Position numbers and translations under genes: made by a program. A DNA stretch of 64,000 nucleotides from Chloroflexota bacterium (GTDB lineage Bacteria; Chloroflexota; Anaerolineae; Promineifilales; Promineifilaceae): NCBI GenBank assembly GCA_013112725.1, contig JABFFZ010000008.1:37220-101219 (forward strand). The letters are read 5' to 3'. Positions 1 to 8,304 of the stretch are shown here, one piece after another. The notes under the pieces were generated by a model that was given only the letters and a program-made list of their open reading frames with translations, did not search any database and was not told the DNA's origin. The stretch's first letter is position 1. Every line of letters starts with the position of its first letter.

Positions 1-434
1 AACTGTTCGGCCGGCACCATCAGCGGTGTGCTGGCCTGCATCGCCGGCCAATGGAACGCCCCACCCAACGCCCGCACAAATAACAGGGCAAACACGTGCC
101 AGATTTCCACCGCGCCCGACCAGAAAAGATAGGCCAATACCAGGGAGGCCAGCGCCACCAGGCTGTCGGCCACAAACATTACCCAACGGCGCGGCCAGCG
201 GTCTACCAGCACCCCGGCAAACGGCCCTAACAGCACTTGCGGTAGCAACCCCACCAATGAAGCCGCCGCCAGAATGGTGGCCGAACCGGTAGCCTTCGTT
301 AGCCACCAGATCAAGGCAAACTGCACAATCTGGCTGCCAAATAAAGAAACGGCCTGTCCACCCCACAAGGTGAAAAACGGCCGTAACGACTTTACATTCT
401 CAGTTGTTGTTTTCTGTTCCATCGGAGAATTCAT
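1..434 (-). CDS. MFS transporter, N-terminal part (runs off left edge)
   Basis: The 144 visible residues start MNSPMEQKTTTENV and continue with a first helix around FALIWWLTKATGSATILAAA, the loop motif GVLVDRWPRRWVM and a further hydrophobic stretch. The loop resembles the conserved G-x-L-x-D-R-x-x-R-R loop between TM2 and TM3 of major facilitator exporters, particularly the MefA/enterobactin-exporter-like group. It should be an integral cytoplasmic-membrane efflux protein; the substrate cannot be told. I chose the ATG at 434 because GGAG lies 7 nt upstream; an in-frame ATG at 422 is possible. The gene is truncated by the window, so about two thirds is missing. The upstream side is occupied by repeats, so the gene probably has its own promoter there. 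Confidence 0.8.
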   Translation of the reverse strand, partial: MNSPMEQKTTTENVKSLRPFFTLWGGQAVSLFGSQIVQFALIWWLTKATGSATILAAASLVGLLPQVLLGPFAGVLVDRWPRRWVMFVADSLVALASLVLAYLFWSGAVEIWHVFALLFVRALGGAFHWPAMQASTPLMVPAEQ

Positions 435-480
435 CAGTTCACTCCATTTGCAGATATATTGCCCATGATGAAATGTCTGG

Positions 481-544
481 AGACTTGACAAGTTTTTACA
501 CCTGAATAGCGGCAACTGCCTCTGGTAATAAACTTGTCAAGTCT
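481..544. repeat. Inverted repeat, AGACTTGACAAGTTT arms
   Basis: Perfect 15-bp arms at 481-495 and 530-544 flank a 34-nt centre. This is the first of three hairpin-capable elements that fill the 472-bp gap 435-906. No gene is visible in that gap. Confidence 0.8.
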
Positions 545-666
545 GAACGCTTACAGATAATAATGGCCTGTATTCAATTTGTCAATACTTTTGTTAATTT
601 TACTGATATATAAATGAATTTTCTTGATTTTTTCGGAGAGATTCTTGATTTAGACACAAAAACATC

Positions 667-760
667 GTAACCGTTCAGACCTGACAGGTTTTTTACCAGT
701 TCAACTTGAAACTTTGCAGGCCAAAAACCTGTCAGGTCTCTTGAGGGACTGAACACTTAC
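667..760. repeat. 94-bp repeat, identical inverted copy at 52235-52328
   Basis: The 94 bases match the reverse complement of 52235-52328 without a mismatch when compared by eye. Internally it contains inverted arms GACCTGACAGGTTTTT and AAAAACCTGTCAGGTC. A shorter relative sits at 46708-46748. It has no coding capacity and looks like a dispersed palindromic (REP/MITE-like) element. Confidence 0.85.
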
Positions 761-762
761 AA

Positions 763-818
763 AACATCCAGACGCCTGGGTTTCCCTGGGTTTAGAAACC
801 CACGCAGATCTGGATGTT
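763..818. repeat. Inverted repeat, AACATCCAGA arms
   Basis: Arms AACATCCAGA (763-772) and TCTGGATGTT (809-818) enclose inner complementary pieces TGGGTTTC and GAAACCCA, giving a long imperfect hairpin. It lies downstream of the hypothetical gene ending at 907 and could act as a transcription end, but there is no T-run. Confidence 0.6.
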
Positions 819-906
819 CATTTCACAATGGCAAAATGTTCGGGGAAATCCTATATTGTTACCGTAACCAACAACAAACCAATAGACCGATCACCGATCA
901 CCGGTC

Positions 907-2139
907 TCAACTGGACAGGCGATGATAAAACGGCAGCGTAAACTCCGTGCGATCTACGTTCAGGGTGATGGATTTGCGTTCCGTCTCGCTGCCAAAGTCA
1001 CGCGGCCAGGTCACATCCACATCATACGTCAGCCCAGAACGCACACGTACCGGCAGTTCACACAGGAACACGCCATCCCGGTTGGTCGTCCCGGCCACAA
1101 ACGCTTTCACCCCCTGGCAGCTTACCTTCACCTGCAAGCCATACAAGCCCGGCCCATCCTGGTACTCCTGCACCACAATGCGCAGTTTGACAGCGCGCAT
1201 GGGTTCTTTGCTGCCAAATCGCTGCTGCACGGCCGTGTTCAAATTCCCACTCGACCCTGACGACGGCGCCGACGGCCGTCGGCTAGTGGACACCACGCGC
1301 GGTATCTGATCTTCTGTAATCTGGATCGGTGGCATGGTAATGGGGCGTGCCGCGGGCGGCGTCACTTCCCCTTCGGAGATGGTAATGACTGGGGCCGGCG
1401 TGGGCGGCAGCGGCTCAAGCGGTGGTTCTGGCTCCACGCGCAGCGTCTCGCGGGCATATTCCGGGTAACGCACCGGCACCGGCGAGCGGAAATAAGGCGG
1501 CACCGGCGCAATCTCCGACTGCGGCAATAGCTGGTCCAATGAAGGCGTTTGTGCCGCCATGTCACCCGGCGCATACGCCAGTTTACGCCCCCACTTTTCC
1601 CGCTCCGTGGCGCTGCGCTGCACCTGCTGGCGAATGAAGTTGGCCGCCCGCCGCAGCAGTTGGCCCGCCGGGCTGTGTTCACCAGGCGGCGCGGCCGGGT
1701 CAAGCTGGTAGAGCGGATATTCGCTTTTCCAGGCGTGGGCGGCGATAGCCAGAGAGAGCCAGGAGATTGAAGATTGGGAGACCTGTCCTGAGCCTGTCGA
1801 AGGATTGGGAGATTGGGAGATTGGGAAGGCGTTGCTGGCGGCAGCCAGGGCGCGGACTTCATTGTTTTCGACCAGGCCAGTGCCGTCCAGCAGATCATAC
1901 AGGGCCAGGCGCACGGCCGTAGCCCCCTCCACCAATCGCCCAAAGTCGTTCAACGTGGGGTCGTCTATAAACCCACTGGCCCGCAACAGCGCCTTGGCCC
2001 GTGACTCGGTAAACACGGGCACACTCTCATCGCTGCGGTTCAAGTCAGCCACCAACCACTCGGCTAACCGCTGCCCAAACAGCCCCAAATGGGCATCATC
2101 AAGATAATTTGAAATGAGGATCGTTGCCTGTTCCCCCAT
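907..2139 (-). CDS. Hypothetical protein with Pro-rich linker and C-terminal Ig-like domain
   Basis: I do not recognise the 410-residue product as a named family. Its N-terminal half (about residues 1-200) is predicted helical. A Pro/Thr/Ser-rich linker follows (about 200-310). The C-terminal 100 residues (VKLRIVVQEYQDGPGLYGL and on) look like an Ig-like or carboxypeptidase-regulatory beta domain with the typical G-V-F-x-x-E-L-P pattern. No signal peptide is seen. The ATG at 2139 is preferred because GGAG lies 6-7 nt upstream; an in-frame GTG at 2151 is the alternative. It is third in a minus-strand group behind a dynamin-like GTPase and a small protein, so a role with that GTPase is likely. 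A repeat cassette is embedded in the reading frame at about 1768-1830. Confidence 0.7.
   Translation of the reverse strand: MGEQATILISNYLDDAHLGLFGQRLAEWLVADLNRSDESVPVFTESRAKALLRASGFIDDPTLNDFGRLVEGATAVRLALYDLLDGTGLVENNEVRALAAASNAFPISQSPNPSTGSGQVSQSSISWLSLAIAAHAWKSEYPLYQLDPAAPPGEHSPAGQLLRRAANFIRQQVQRSATEREKWGRKLAYAPGDMAAQTPSLDQLLPQSEIAPVPPYFRSPVPVRYPEYARETLRVEPEPPLEPLPPTPAPVITISEGEVTPPAARPITMPPIQITEDQIPRVVSTSRRPSAPSSGSSGNLNTAVQQRFGSKEPMRAVKLRIVVQEYQDGPGLYGLQVKVSCQGVKAFVAGTTNRDGVFLCELPVRVRSGLTYDVDVTWPRDFGSETERKSITLNVDRTEFTLPFYHRLSS
1768..1830. repeat. Intergenic-type repeat embedded in a coding region
   Basis: The stretch contains (GGGAGATT)n octamer units flanking CCTGTCCTGAGCCTGTCGAA, a sequence of the type normally seen between genes here (a relative lies near 58450). 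The reading frame passes through it and yields low-complexity residues (SQSPNPSTGSGQVSQSS). It looks like an in-frame insertion of a dispersed repeat. Confidence 0.7.
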
Positions 2140-2195
2140 ACGCTTCTCCACAAGTGGAATGGTTCAATCTTTGAGATTGAACATTCTGTCTAACT

Positions 2196-2474
2196 TTACA
2201 CATCCGGTATCCAGATTTTTTTGGCGGTAATCAGCTCGGCCTGTGCGGGTACGGGCAGTTTCTCCGGTGATTTTGTGTAAAAGGCCAACCCCTTATAGCT
2301 CACCAGATATTGATAATGTTTGCTCAAAACACCGCCGACACCCATGACAACCAACGGTTCGGCCATTTTTTCCACCAGATTCAACCAATCATCCGGGTCA
2401 ATGTGAACGATAGTGCCGGTGGCCTTGGTGGCGTTGGCAACGGCCGCCGCCGCCGCAATAGCTACGTATGCCAT
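2196..2474 (-). CDS. Small conserved-looking hypothetical protein (92 aa)
   Basis: The 92-residue product starts MAYVAIAAAAAVANATKATG and has an Ala-rich N-terminus that could be a short membrane-associated segment. A compact globular part follows (IVHIDPDDWLNLVEKMAEPLVV, then VSYKGLAFYTKSPEKLPVPAQAE). I do not recognise the family. It lies between the dynamin-like GTPase gene (52 bp upstream, with a perfect hairpin between) and the Ig-domain gene (57 bp downstream), all on the minus strand, which supports a shared transcript. Composition and lack of frame interruption favour a real gene. Confidence 0.6.
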   Translation of the reverse strand: MAYVAIAAAAAVANATKATGTIVHIDPDDWLNLVEKMAEPLVVMGVGGVLSKHYQYLVSYKGLAFYTKSPEKLPVPAQAELITAKKIWIPDV

Positions 2475-2490
2475 AAAAGACTCACAGGTG

Positions 2491-2522
2491 GAGGAGTTTG
2501 CATCCTCAGATGCAAACTCCTC
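2491..2522. promoter_or_regulatory. Perfect hairpin between the GTPase gene and the 92-aa gene
   Basis: GAGGAGTTTGCATC and its exact complement GATGCAAACTCCTC are separated by only CTCA: a 14-bp stem with a 4-nt loop. It falls between the stop of the GTPase gene (2527) and the next start (2474). It lacks a T-run, so mRNA processing or attenuation is as likely as termination. Confidence 0.6.
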
Positions 2523-2526
2523 TCTT

Positions 2527-5190
2527 CTATATCACCACACCTGTTTCCAGCCGGTGCAACCCTTCCCAGGTGCGCATCAATTCTTCCATGTCAGAGACGT
2601 TTTCCAGGTCAATCTCCATGGCCGCGCGCAGTTCCGGGTCATGCAGATTGCGATCATGGTTTTTCAACATCGGCTTGACGAGGTGGGTGTTAAAGTCGCG
2701 TTCCGCCTTGGTCGCTTCTAGCCAGAAGAGGCGGCGCAGCCGGGGCAGTAGCTCATCATCGCTGAACAGGTCGGTGATGATGTCGCCAAAGATGCGGTTG
2801 ACCTTGACGGCCACGTTGTCCAGCCGGTCGGCGTAACTGGCTTCCAGATCGGCCGTCACCGCCGGGGCGCTTTTGCCCTCACCCAGGAAACTGATGTCGA
2901 AGTCAGGCGCGGGCTGGCCGGCCGGTTCGTCCAGGATGGTGATGGCAAATTCATCGGCGGGTTGGGTAGCAACGGCCGTTGCCGCTGGATTACTATTAGC
3001 CGCTGGCGCTGGCGCAGCGACCGCTATCTCCTGCCGCACCCGTTCCACGCCATACAAGGCCACGTCCAGCAGCCGTTCGTTGGTATTCAGCGCGAGTTCC
3101 CGTTCGCCCTCATCCAGCCGGTGATGGACGGAACGTTCCGGTTTCATCAATTCATACATGGTGGCCTGCTGGCACACATGGCGAAAACTTTGGGTGACAC
3201 GGCCGATCAACTGGTTGTAAGCCGCCGCCAGGTCCAGGGGATCGTCGCTGCTGACGCCGGGGATGGTGTAGGTATAGGCACGGCCGTAGCTGGCCCGCTC
3301 CAACCGGCTGTAAATCTCGTGCGCCTCCAACGTCCGCTGCAACTCCGCCGAAATCAGGTCGGCCGCTTCCGGCATAAATTTAGACACCGAATCCTGCATC
3401 ACCAGTTCCACCTGGAACAAGATACGCTTGATAGGAATTTCAATGCCGCTGGTGCCCCAGATCAGGTTGTCATAGGTCACGTCACGGTCATCCCAATACT
3501 CGGTGCCATAACTTTCCAGCAGCGTCTCCACTTCGCGCTGCACCGCATCTTGCACCATGCCCTTAATGCCATTCAGCGTGGGGCGCAGCAGATTGCGGAA
3601 TCGTTCGTCGCTGTTGCTGCGTGAACTGAGTTCCAGCAGGGCATTGTGGAAGGCCCGCGGCAGCTCTTTTTGCTGGCGCGCCAACACATTCTCAAAACGC
3701 CGCTCTTGCAGCTGCTCCCAACTGGTGGCAAAGGGCGGCTGCACACCACGATGCGCCAGTTGTTTTTCGTAGTAGAAGCGCAGCGATTGCAGCGAATTGC
3801 GGATACGGGTGGCCGCTTCCCGCAGTTGGCTGCGCACGCGCTCCGTCTTGATAAATTCAATCAGACTGTCGCGCAGCAAGGGGACCTCGCTGAGGTTAAG
3901 CAGGGCTTCGGCCGTGTCCGGGGCCAGCGGATCTTTGGCGTCAATCTGGCCCAGTTGATCGCGGAATACTTTGAGGATACGCTCCGTTTCACTGGCAAAC
4001 TCCTCCGGCGCGTTGTCCGGGTCTTGCACGTAGAGGGCGGGCGGAGCCATCACCAGGAAGTAGGGGCGGTTGTCGCCCCGGTCGCGGTATCGTTCCCAAT
4101 AGTTGGGGGCGATGTAACGTGTCACTTCCTTCACTTCTAATTCCGCCTGGGGCAGGCCGGAATTGAGGCGGTCAAACGCCTGGCGCACATTGGCGCCGTT
4201 CACCGCCAGGAAAATTTTAGAGGCAGCTTCATCCAGATCGCCGCCGCTCAACCCAAAGAGGCGGTTTTCTTTGATCCAGTTGACGGCCGAAAGGGATTTC
4301 ATCTCATCCACGCGCTGGCGGCCGGCGTCCGTCACCAGCACAACCATGGCGTCTTCGCGTTTCATCTCTTCCAGGGTAATGGCTTCGTGCAGCTTCATGC
4401 CCGCGCCCAGGCCGGGCACGTCCACAATGCGCAGGTAGCCATTCATCAGCAGATTTTCTTGCCCGGCGCGGGGATGGATTTTGAAGGTAGCGGCTTTGAT
4501 CAGGCGAATCTGGCGCTGCTCGGTGCCTTTGAAGCCGTCTTCGCGCAGGTGTTTGAGGGAATGTTCGTCATCCAGGATAAGGCTTTGCGGCGGCGGCGTC
4601 CCGGCTTTGAAAAGCTCTTTGTTGTTTTCGTAGGAGTGCATACAATCGAGTATGATTTCCAGGTATTCGTCGCGTTCGGTTTTGGCCTGGCCTTCGCTGG
4701 CGGTGATAATATCTTTGATGTCGCTGCGCGCCTGGTCGCGTTCGCCGTCGTTGGTAATGTCGAAGGTGGGCAGTTCGGCCAACTGGCAGAGGCGGCGCAC
4801 CCGCCCGGCAAATTCGTCCTTGCTCCAATAGTTGAGCACCAGGGATTCGGCCTCGCCTTCTTTGGCTTGTTCGATGTAGACGATGGTGCCGGTCACGGCC
4901 GTGACTGCCCCCGTCGGCAGCAAATTCCGCCCCAGCAGGGCGTTGATGAGCGTGCTTTTGCCCACACCGGTACCGCCAAAAAAGACCAGTGTGTAGGTGC
5001 GCTGCGCCAGGATTTTCTGGGCTTCGTCTATGCTTTGTTGGGCCTGGGGGACGGCGCGAATGAGGTAGTCGCGGGTCTGGTCAATGGTTTGTTGCAACTG
5101 CACCCACTGTTCCACCTGCGCCGGGCTGATGTGGGGGAGGGTTTCTAGCTGCGTGCGTAGTTCTATATATTTGTCTGCTTTTTTGGACAT
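2527..5190 (-). CDS. Dynamin-like GTPase
   Basis: The 887-residue protein has a large N-terminal GTPase domain with P-loop GGTGVGKSTLINALLGRN (about residues 72-89), a switch-I threonine in the AVTAVTGT stretch, and the G3 motif DVPGLGAG. A long alpha-helical, partly coiled-coil C-terminal region follows. P-loop sequence and size fit the dynamin/BDLP superfamily, which remodels membranes or, in some bacteria, protects against phage or toxins. No clear transmembrane hairpin is seen. A Pro/Ala-rich low-complexity insert lies around residues 720-780. The ATG at 5190 has GGAG just upstream. It is the first gene of a three-gene minus-strand group; the partner genes are unrecognised, so the process cannot be named. 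Confidence 0.8.
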   Translation of the reverse strand: MSKKADKYIELRTQLETLPHISPAQVEQWVQLQQTIDQTRDYLIRAVPQAQQSIDEAQKILAQRTYTLVFFGGTGVGKSTLINALLGRNLLPTGAVTAVTGTIVYIEQAKEGEAESLVLNYWSKDEFAGRVRRLCQLAELPTFDITNDGERDQARSDIKDIITASEGQAKTERDEYLEIILDCMHSYENNKELFKAGTPPPQSLILDDEHSLKHLREDGFKGTEQRQIRLIKAATFKIHPRAGQENLLMNGYLRIVDVPGLGAGMKLHEAITLEEMKREDAMVVLVTDAGRQRVDEMKSLSAVNWIKENRLFGLSGGDLDEAASKIFLAVNGANVRQAFDRLNSGLPQAELEVKEVTRYIAPNYWERYRDRGDNRPYFLVMAPPALYVQDPDNAPEEFASETERILKVFRDQLGQIDAKDPLAPDTAEALLNLSEVPLLRDSLIEFIKTERVRSQLREAATRIRNSLQSLRFYYEKQLAHRGVQPPFATSWEQLQERRFENVLARQQKELPRAFHNALLELSSRSNSDERFRNLLRPTLNGIKGMVQDAVQREVETLLESYGTEYWDDRDVTYDNLIWGTSGIEIPIKRILFQVELVMQDSVSKFMPEAADLISAELQRTLEAHEIYSRLERASYGRAYTYTIPGVSSDDPLDLAAAYNQLIGRVTQSFRHVCQQATMYELMKPERSVHHRLDEGERELALNTNERLLDVALYGVERVRQEIAVAAPAPAANSNPAATAVATQPADEFAITILDEPAGQPAPDFDISFLGEGKSAPAVTADLEASYADRLDNVAVKVNRIFGDIITDLFSDDELLPRLRRLFWLEATKAERDFNTHLVKPMLKNHDRNLHDPELRAAMEIDLENVSDMEELMRTWEGLHRLETGVVI

Positions 5191-5624
5191 GGGGTCTCCT
5201 GAGGAAATTATGAATTATGAAGGACGAATTATCATCCCTGGGGCTACTGCCTGTGTCGTCTCCTGGTTATGTATTGCGTATTGCCTGCTGGCATACGATA
5301 TTTTTTGATGTGGCTGGTGCTATTGTACACCATCATGCAACCTGTTGGGATGCATCACACAGGTTTATACGCAAACGAAAAAAGCCGGTTGCAGCGGTAA
5401 TCAGTAATCGGTAATCAGTAATCGGTGACCCGTCACCCATCACTCGTCACTCGTCACTGCCATCCAAGCTATTCCATCATCAAGTTACCGGTCACGGATC
5501 ACGGATAGGGACAAATTGTCCAGGTAAGATGGTTAATGCTCTGTGGGAAAGGGGTTGATCTGGACATTGGCCTATGGTATGCTGCACTTTTGACGCAGTG
5601 CGTCACGGAGGTGATAGAAAAAAT
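5191..5624. other. 434-bp gap holding only repeats and the promoter region
   Basis: No credible gene is seen. It contains an AATTATGAA-family repeat (about 5208-5235), the heptamer array at 5394-5460 and another GTCACGGATCACGGAT-like piece near 5490. It separates two divergently transcribed genes, so both promoters must lie here. Confidence 0.6.
5394..5460. repeat. Heptamer tandem repeat array
   Basis: Units GTAATCA/GTAATCG alternate with 7-bp period, then switch to GTGACCC, GTCACCC and (ATCACTC/GTCACTC) units. The second half is partly complementary to the first, so the array can fold back. It belongs to the dispersed 7-8 bp repeat class of this window. Confidence 0.8.
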
Positions 5625-6176
5625 ATGTTCATGGAACGTAAGATGATGCATCAAAAAACGATGCAAATGGTAACAAAAACGGGGAAACAGATAACAGCAC
5701 GGCCGTTGACCGCCTACGATGCCCCCTACCTGGTTGATATCTTCGAGCACATGTCAGCGGAGAGCCGCTATCGCCGCTTCCAACAATCCTTAGAGAACCC
5801 CAACCCGAAGCAGGTGTGGGAAGAAGCGGAAAAAATTGCGCAGATGGAAAGCGAACAACAAGGGGGGTTTATGGCCTTTTGGCAGCGAACATTCCTACCA
5901 GATGTGCCGGTCGGCGCGGCGCGCTATGTGCGGCTGGACGAGAACACGGCCGAAATGGCGATGTCTATACGCGACGATATGCAGGGGGAAGGTATTGGTA
6001 CCTGGTTGCTGGGACTGGCCATAGACGATGCCCGCGCCGCCGGCGTTCGCCAATTGGTTGGCAGCGCCCTGAATGACAACGACGCCATCTGGCGCGTATT
6101 GGACAAACTCGGCTACCCCTACCGCCGCAAGCCAGACGGCCTCATTTCAGAGATTGAAGTAGATATCGGCGAATAA
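5625..6176 (+). CDS. GNAT family N-acetyltransferase
   Basis: The 183-residue protein shows the acetyl-CoA binding motif A as MQGEGIGTWLLGLAIDDAR (R/Q-x-x-G-x-G/A type), preceded by the beta-strand TAEMAMSIRDD and followed by VGSALNDNDAIWRVLDKLGY, the typical C-terminal GNAT segment. It should acetylate a small molecule or protein amine in the cytoplasm; the substrate is unknown. The N-terminus (TARPLTAYDAPYLVDIFEHMSAES) resembles the GNAT domain of Pat-like and related enzymes. I chose the ATG at 5625 with GGAGG upstream (GGAGGTGATAG); in-frame ATGs at 5631 and 5643 are alternatives. It appears monocistronic. Confidence 0.85.
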   Translation: MFMERKMMHQKTMQMVTKTGKQITARPLTAYDAPYLVDIFEHMSAESRYRRFQQSLENPNPKQVWEEAEKIAQMESEQQGGFMAFWQRTFLPDVPVGAARYVRLDENTAEMAMSIRDDMQGEGIGTWLLGLAIDDARAAGVRQLVGSALNDNDAIWRVLDKLGYPYRRKPDGLISEIEVDIGE

Positions 6177-6207
6177 CAGTAACTGACCGCCTGTTCGACG
6201 AGTTCTT

Positions 6208-6633
6208 CTAGGGCGGCGGAGGCAGCGGAATGGTGCTGCGCATGTAGCTGCCAGAACCCCGCGCCAGGACACGGCCGTCCCCATCCACTGCCTCTGCCTC
6301 GGCAATAAACAAGCGGCGCGATTCATGCACCACCCGCCCCACCGCCCGAATCTCCCCCGCTGAAACGGGGCGCGTGAAGTAAATGTTGAAGGCAGCCGTT
6401 AGAATGGCAAAATCCTTCACCAATGAACTGACGGCAAAGGTGCCGGCGTCATCCAACAGCTTGAAGTAGACATAACCATGCACTACGCCGCCACCGTGTA
6501 AATAATCAGGGCGAATGGGCAGCACAATTTCCGCTCGCCCCTCGCTAATGTCAATCTGCGTGGTGTAATGTTGGTTACATGGATTGGTGCGGTAAATCCA
6601 CTTCAGCCGGTTGAAATGCGCCTCGTTGAGCAT
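6208..6633 (-). CDS. PaaI/YiiD-type hotdog-fold thioesterase
   Basis: The protein of about 141 residues has the hotdog helix and active-site region LHGGGVVHGYVYFKLLDDAG, with the HGG motif typical of PaaI-like acyl-CoA thioesterases, and the beta strands AAFNIYFTRPVSAGEIRAVG and EAEAVDGDGRVLARGSGSY. It probably hydrolyses an acyl- or aryl-CoA thioester in the cytoplasm. Length is normal for the family. The ATG at 6633 is chosen over the TTG at 6636. A 55-bp palindromic repeat immediately upstream occupies the expected promoter or leader region. Confidence 0.8.
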   Translation of the reverse strand: MLNEAHFNRLKWIYRTNPCNQHYTTQIDISEGRAEIVLPIRPDYLHGGGVVHGYVYFKLLDDAGTFAVSSLVKDFAILTAAFNIYFTRPVSAGEIRAVGRVVHESRRLFIAEAEAVDGDGRVLARGSGSYMRSTIPLPPPP

Positions 6634-6650
6634 CAAGCAACTCCTCTCCC

Positions 6651-6705
6651 GTTCGTAGTAGGCGATTTATCGCCATCAAACGGCGATAAATCGCCTACTA
6701 CGAAC
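6651..6705. repeat. Palindromic repeat, GTAGTAGGCGATTTATCGCC family
   Basis: Arms of about 24 bp with outer sequence GTTCGTAGTAGGCGAT form a nearly perfect hairpin with a 7-nt loop. Related copies are at 14041-14094 and 27441-27499, each in an intergenic position. Confidence 0.85.
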
Positions 6706-6714
6706 GACAAACGT

Positions 6715-7581
6715 TTAAGGGGTTTTGGGGAAAACAGTAATTACAACGGGTAGACGAGTGAAGGCGGGAATGACAACTTCTGGCCCGGTCAGGTGCAGGC
6801 CGGTGGAGGTACCACCATCCAGGTTCAAGGCGATGTCCAGGTTGAGGTCTGATTCCGCCAGCCAGACGCTTAACTGATGTAGGGTAAAACTACCCCAGGG
6901 GGCCAGGATAAAGAGGACACGGCCGTCCCCATCCTGCGCCACCACTGTCCGCCGTGCCGCTGCCCCATCCTCATCCGGGTAGCCGACCTGCCCACCCGGT
7001 TTTAGCAGCATGGGAAATGATTGCAATGCATAAAGCAGGGGTTCGTTGGGGTTGTACGGCCGTGCCCCCAACCACCGCACCGCCGGCCCATCAGCCGTCA
7101 CCGCAAACATGCCGGCAAAATCGCCATAGCTACGGCCGTTGGCCTGCCCCTCTATCACCGTCAGCCCGGTGGCCACAAATTCCTCGGTGAAAAAGCCGCC
7201 ATTCACCACCAGCAGCGCCCCCGTTTCTGCCTGCCACTGCGCCAGCGTTTGTGGTCCGCCGGGGCGGTAGGCCACCCGAAATTCATACAGCGCCGGGTCA
7301 ATGCGGAAAACGGAGAGTTCCTCCTGGACACGGCCGTCGGCCGCCAACAACCGGACCACCCGCTGCTCCAGGCCGGGGCGCAGCGTTTGCCAGCCGGTGT
7401 CGGGAGGGGGAGAAGGGGTGGGTAGGTGAACCGGTGAAGGGGTGAAGGCGGCGAAGTCGCCGGGGTGAGGGGGTGAAGAGGTGGGCGCAGCGGAGGAGGT
7501 GACAAGCATACATCCCATCAACCAGATGAGGCAGGCCACACCACCCACCAGCCGCTTGCCGCCAGCCACCTTCCTACTCAT
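6715..7581 (-). CDS. Phosphodiester glycosidase family protein (NAGPA/DUF2233-like), secreted
   Basis: The 288-residue protein starts with a hydrophobic signal segment ending in a possible lipobox (LIWLMGC), then a Pro/Ser-rich linker and a globular domain. Diagnostic motifs are ETGALLVVNGGFF and LNLDGGTSTGLHL, matching the two conserved regions of the phosphodiester glycosidase / DUF2233 (exopolysaccharide, NAGPA) fold. It likely acts outside the cytoplasmic membrane on a glycan phosphodiester or sugar-linked substrate. The ATG at 7581 overlaps the end of the upstream DUF2344 gene by 8 bp, suggesting translational coupling; the longer frame to 7629 lies wholly inside that gene. Confidence 0.8.
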   Translation of the reverse strand: MSRKVAGGKRLVGGVACLIWLMGCMLVTSSAAPTSSPPHPGDFAAFTPSPVHLPTPSPPPDTGWQTLRPGLEQRVVRLLAADGRVQEELSVFRIDPALYEFRVAYRPGGPQTLAQWQAETGALLVVNGGFFTEEFVATGLTVIEGQANGRSYGDFAGMFAVTADGPAVRWLGARPYNPNEPLLYALQSFPMLLKPGGQVGYPDEDGAAARRTVVAQDGDGRVLFILAPWGSFTLHQLSVWLAESDLNLDIALNLDGGTSTGLHLTGPEVVIPAFTRLPVVITVFPKTP

Positions 7582-8236
7582 CTTGCAGCACAATGCGGGT
7601 GCGGTGGATGCGCGCCGCCAGTGGGTCAATGCTCAGCGCCAGCAGCACCTCATCTGGCCGGCCGGTGAGGGATGGTTGCAGCAGCAGGCGCATTTGCAGA
7701 TGGGGCAAGTCACCGGCCGTATCCAACAGGCAGAGGTCGAAGAGCAACGGCCGTAAATCATACACCTTCAGCTTGCCCTTCTGCTCCCGTTCCCGCAGCA
7801 GTTGTGGCGCCGCCAGTAGTTCCGCAACCCGCCCAGCCAATTCCTGCCGGTCAACCGGGTCTAGCGGAGTAGCCACATAGGTAGATTCCACCGTGCTGGC
7901 CTGCAATGAAGGCGCCGGCAAGGGCACATCGGCCATCTGGTACACTTCAATACCGGGGGCCATGCGGGTCATCAATTGCTGCCGCGCCTGTTCCGGCTCC
8001 ACCCATTCCATCATCAATACATCCGCCAATTCATACTCACTGGTATACCCCAATGGCAGCGCCGCCGCCATTTGCAGCCGGGGACGGCGGTTAAAACCAT
8101 GGGTGTACGCCACCGGCAAATTAGCCCGGTTCAGCGCCCGCTCCAACGCTCGCGCCAGGTCTAAGTGACTGATAAAACGCGCCGGGCCGCCTTTACCAAA
8201 CGTCATGCGTAATCGCTGTACATAGTCTGCTTGCAT
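7574..8236 (-). CDS. DUF2344 / TIGR03936 family protein
   Basis: The 220-residue protein has the family's N-terminal signature RMTFGKGGPARFISHLDLARALERALNRA, then FNRRPRLQMAAALPLGYTSEYELADV. This matches the radical-SAM-associated DUF2344 domain, usually found beside or fused to a B12-binding radical SAM protein; no such partner is in the window. The biochemical role is unknown. The start at 8236 (MQADYVQRL) has only a weak ribosome-binding site. The gene overlaps the phosphodiester glycosidase gene and is likely co-transcribed with it. Confidence 0.8.
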   Translation of the reverse strand: MQADYVQRLRMTFGKGGPARFISHLDLARALERALNRANLPVAYTHGFNRRPRLQMAAALPLGYTSEYELADVLMMEWVEPEQARQQLMTRMAPGIEVYQMADVPLPAPSLQASTVESTYVATPLDPVDRQELAGRVAELLAAPQLLREREQKGKLKVYDLRPLLFDLCLLDTAGDLPHLQMRLLLQPSLTGRPDEVLLALSIDPLAARIHRTRIVLQDE

Positions 8237-8304
8237 AGTGGCGGCAATTGTAGCCCGTGCCTCTCATTCGTGAAAATGGCCCAGCCGGGTTACAATCGCC
8301 CACT

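Noticed and set aside
5394..5460. Tandem repeats considered as a CRISPR array (also 21270-21345, 46035-46110)
   Set aside because: Units are only 7-8 bp with no unique spacers, and no cas gene is in the window.
7574..7629. Longer start of the phosphodiester glycosidase at 7629
   Set aside because: The added residues lie wholly within the upstream DUF2344 gene and remove the signal peptide from the N-terminus.
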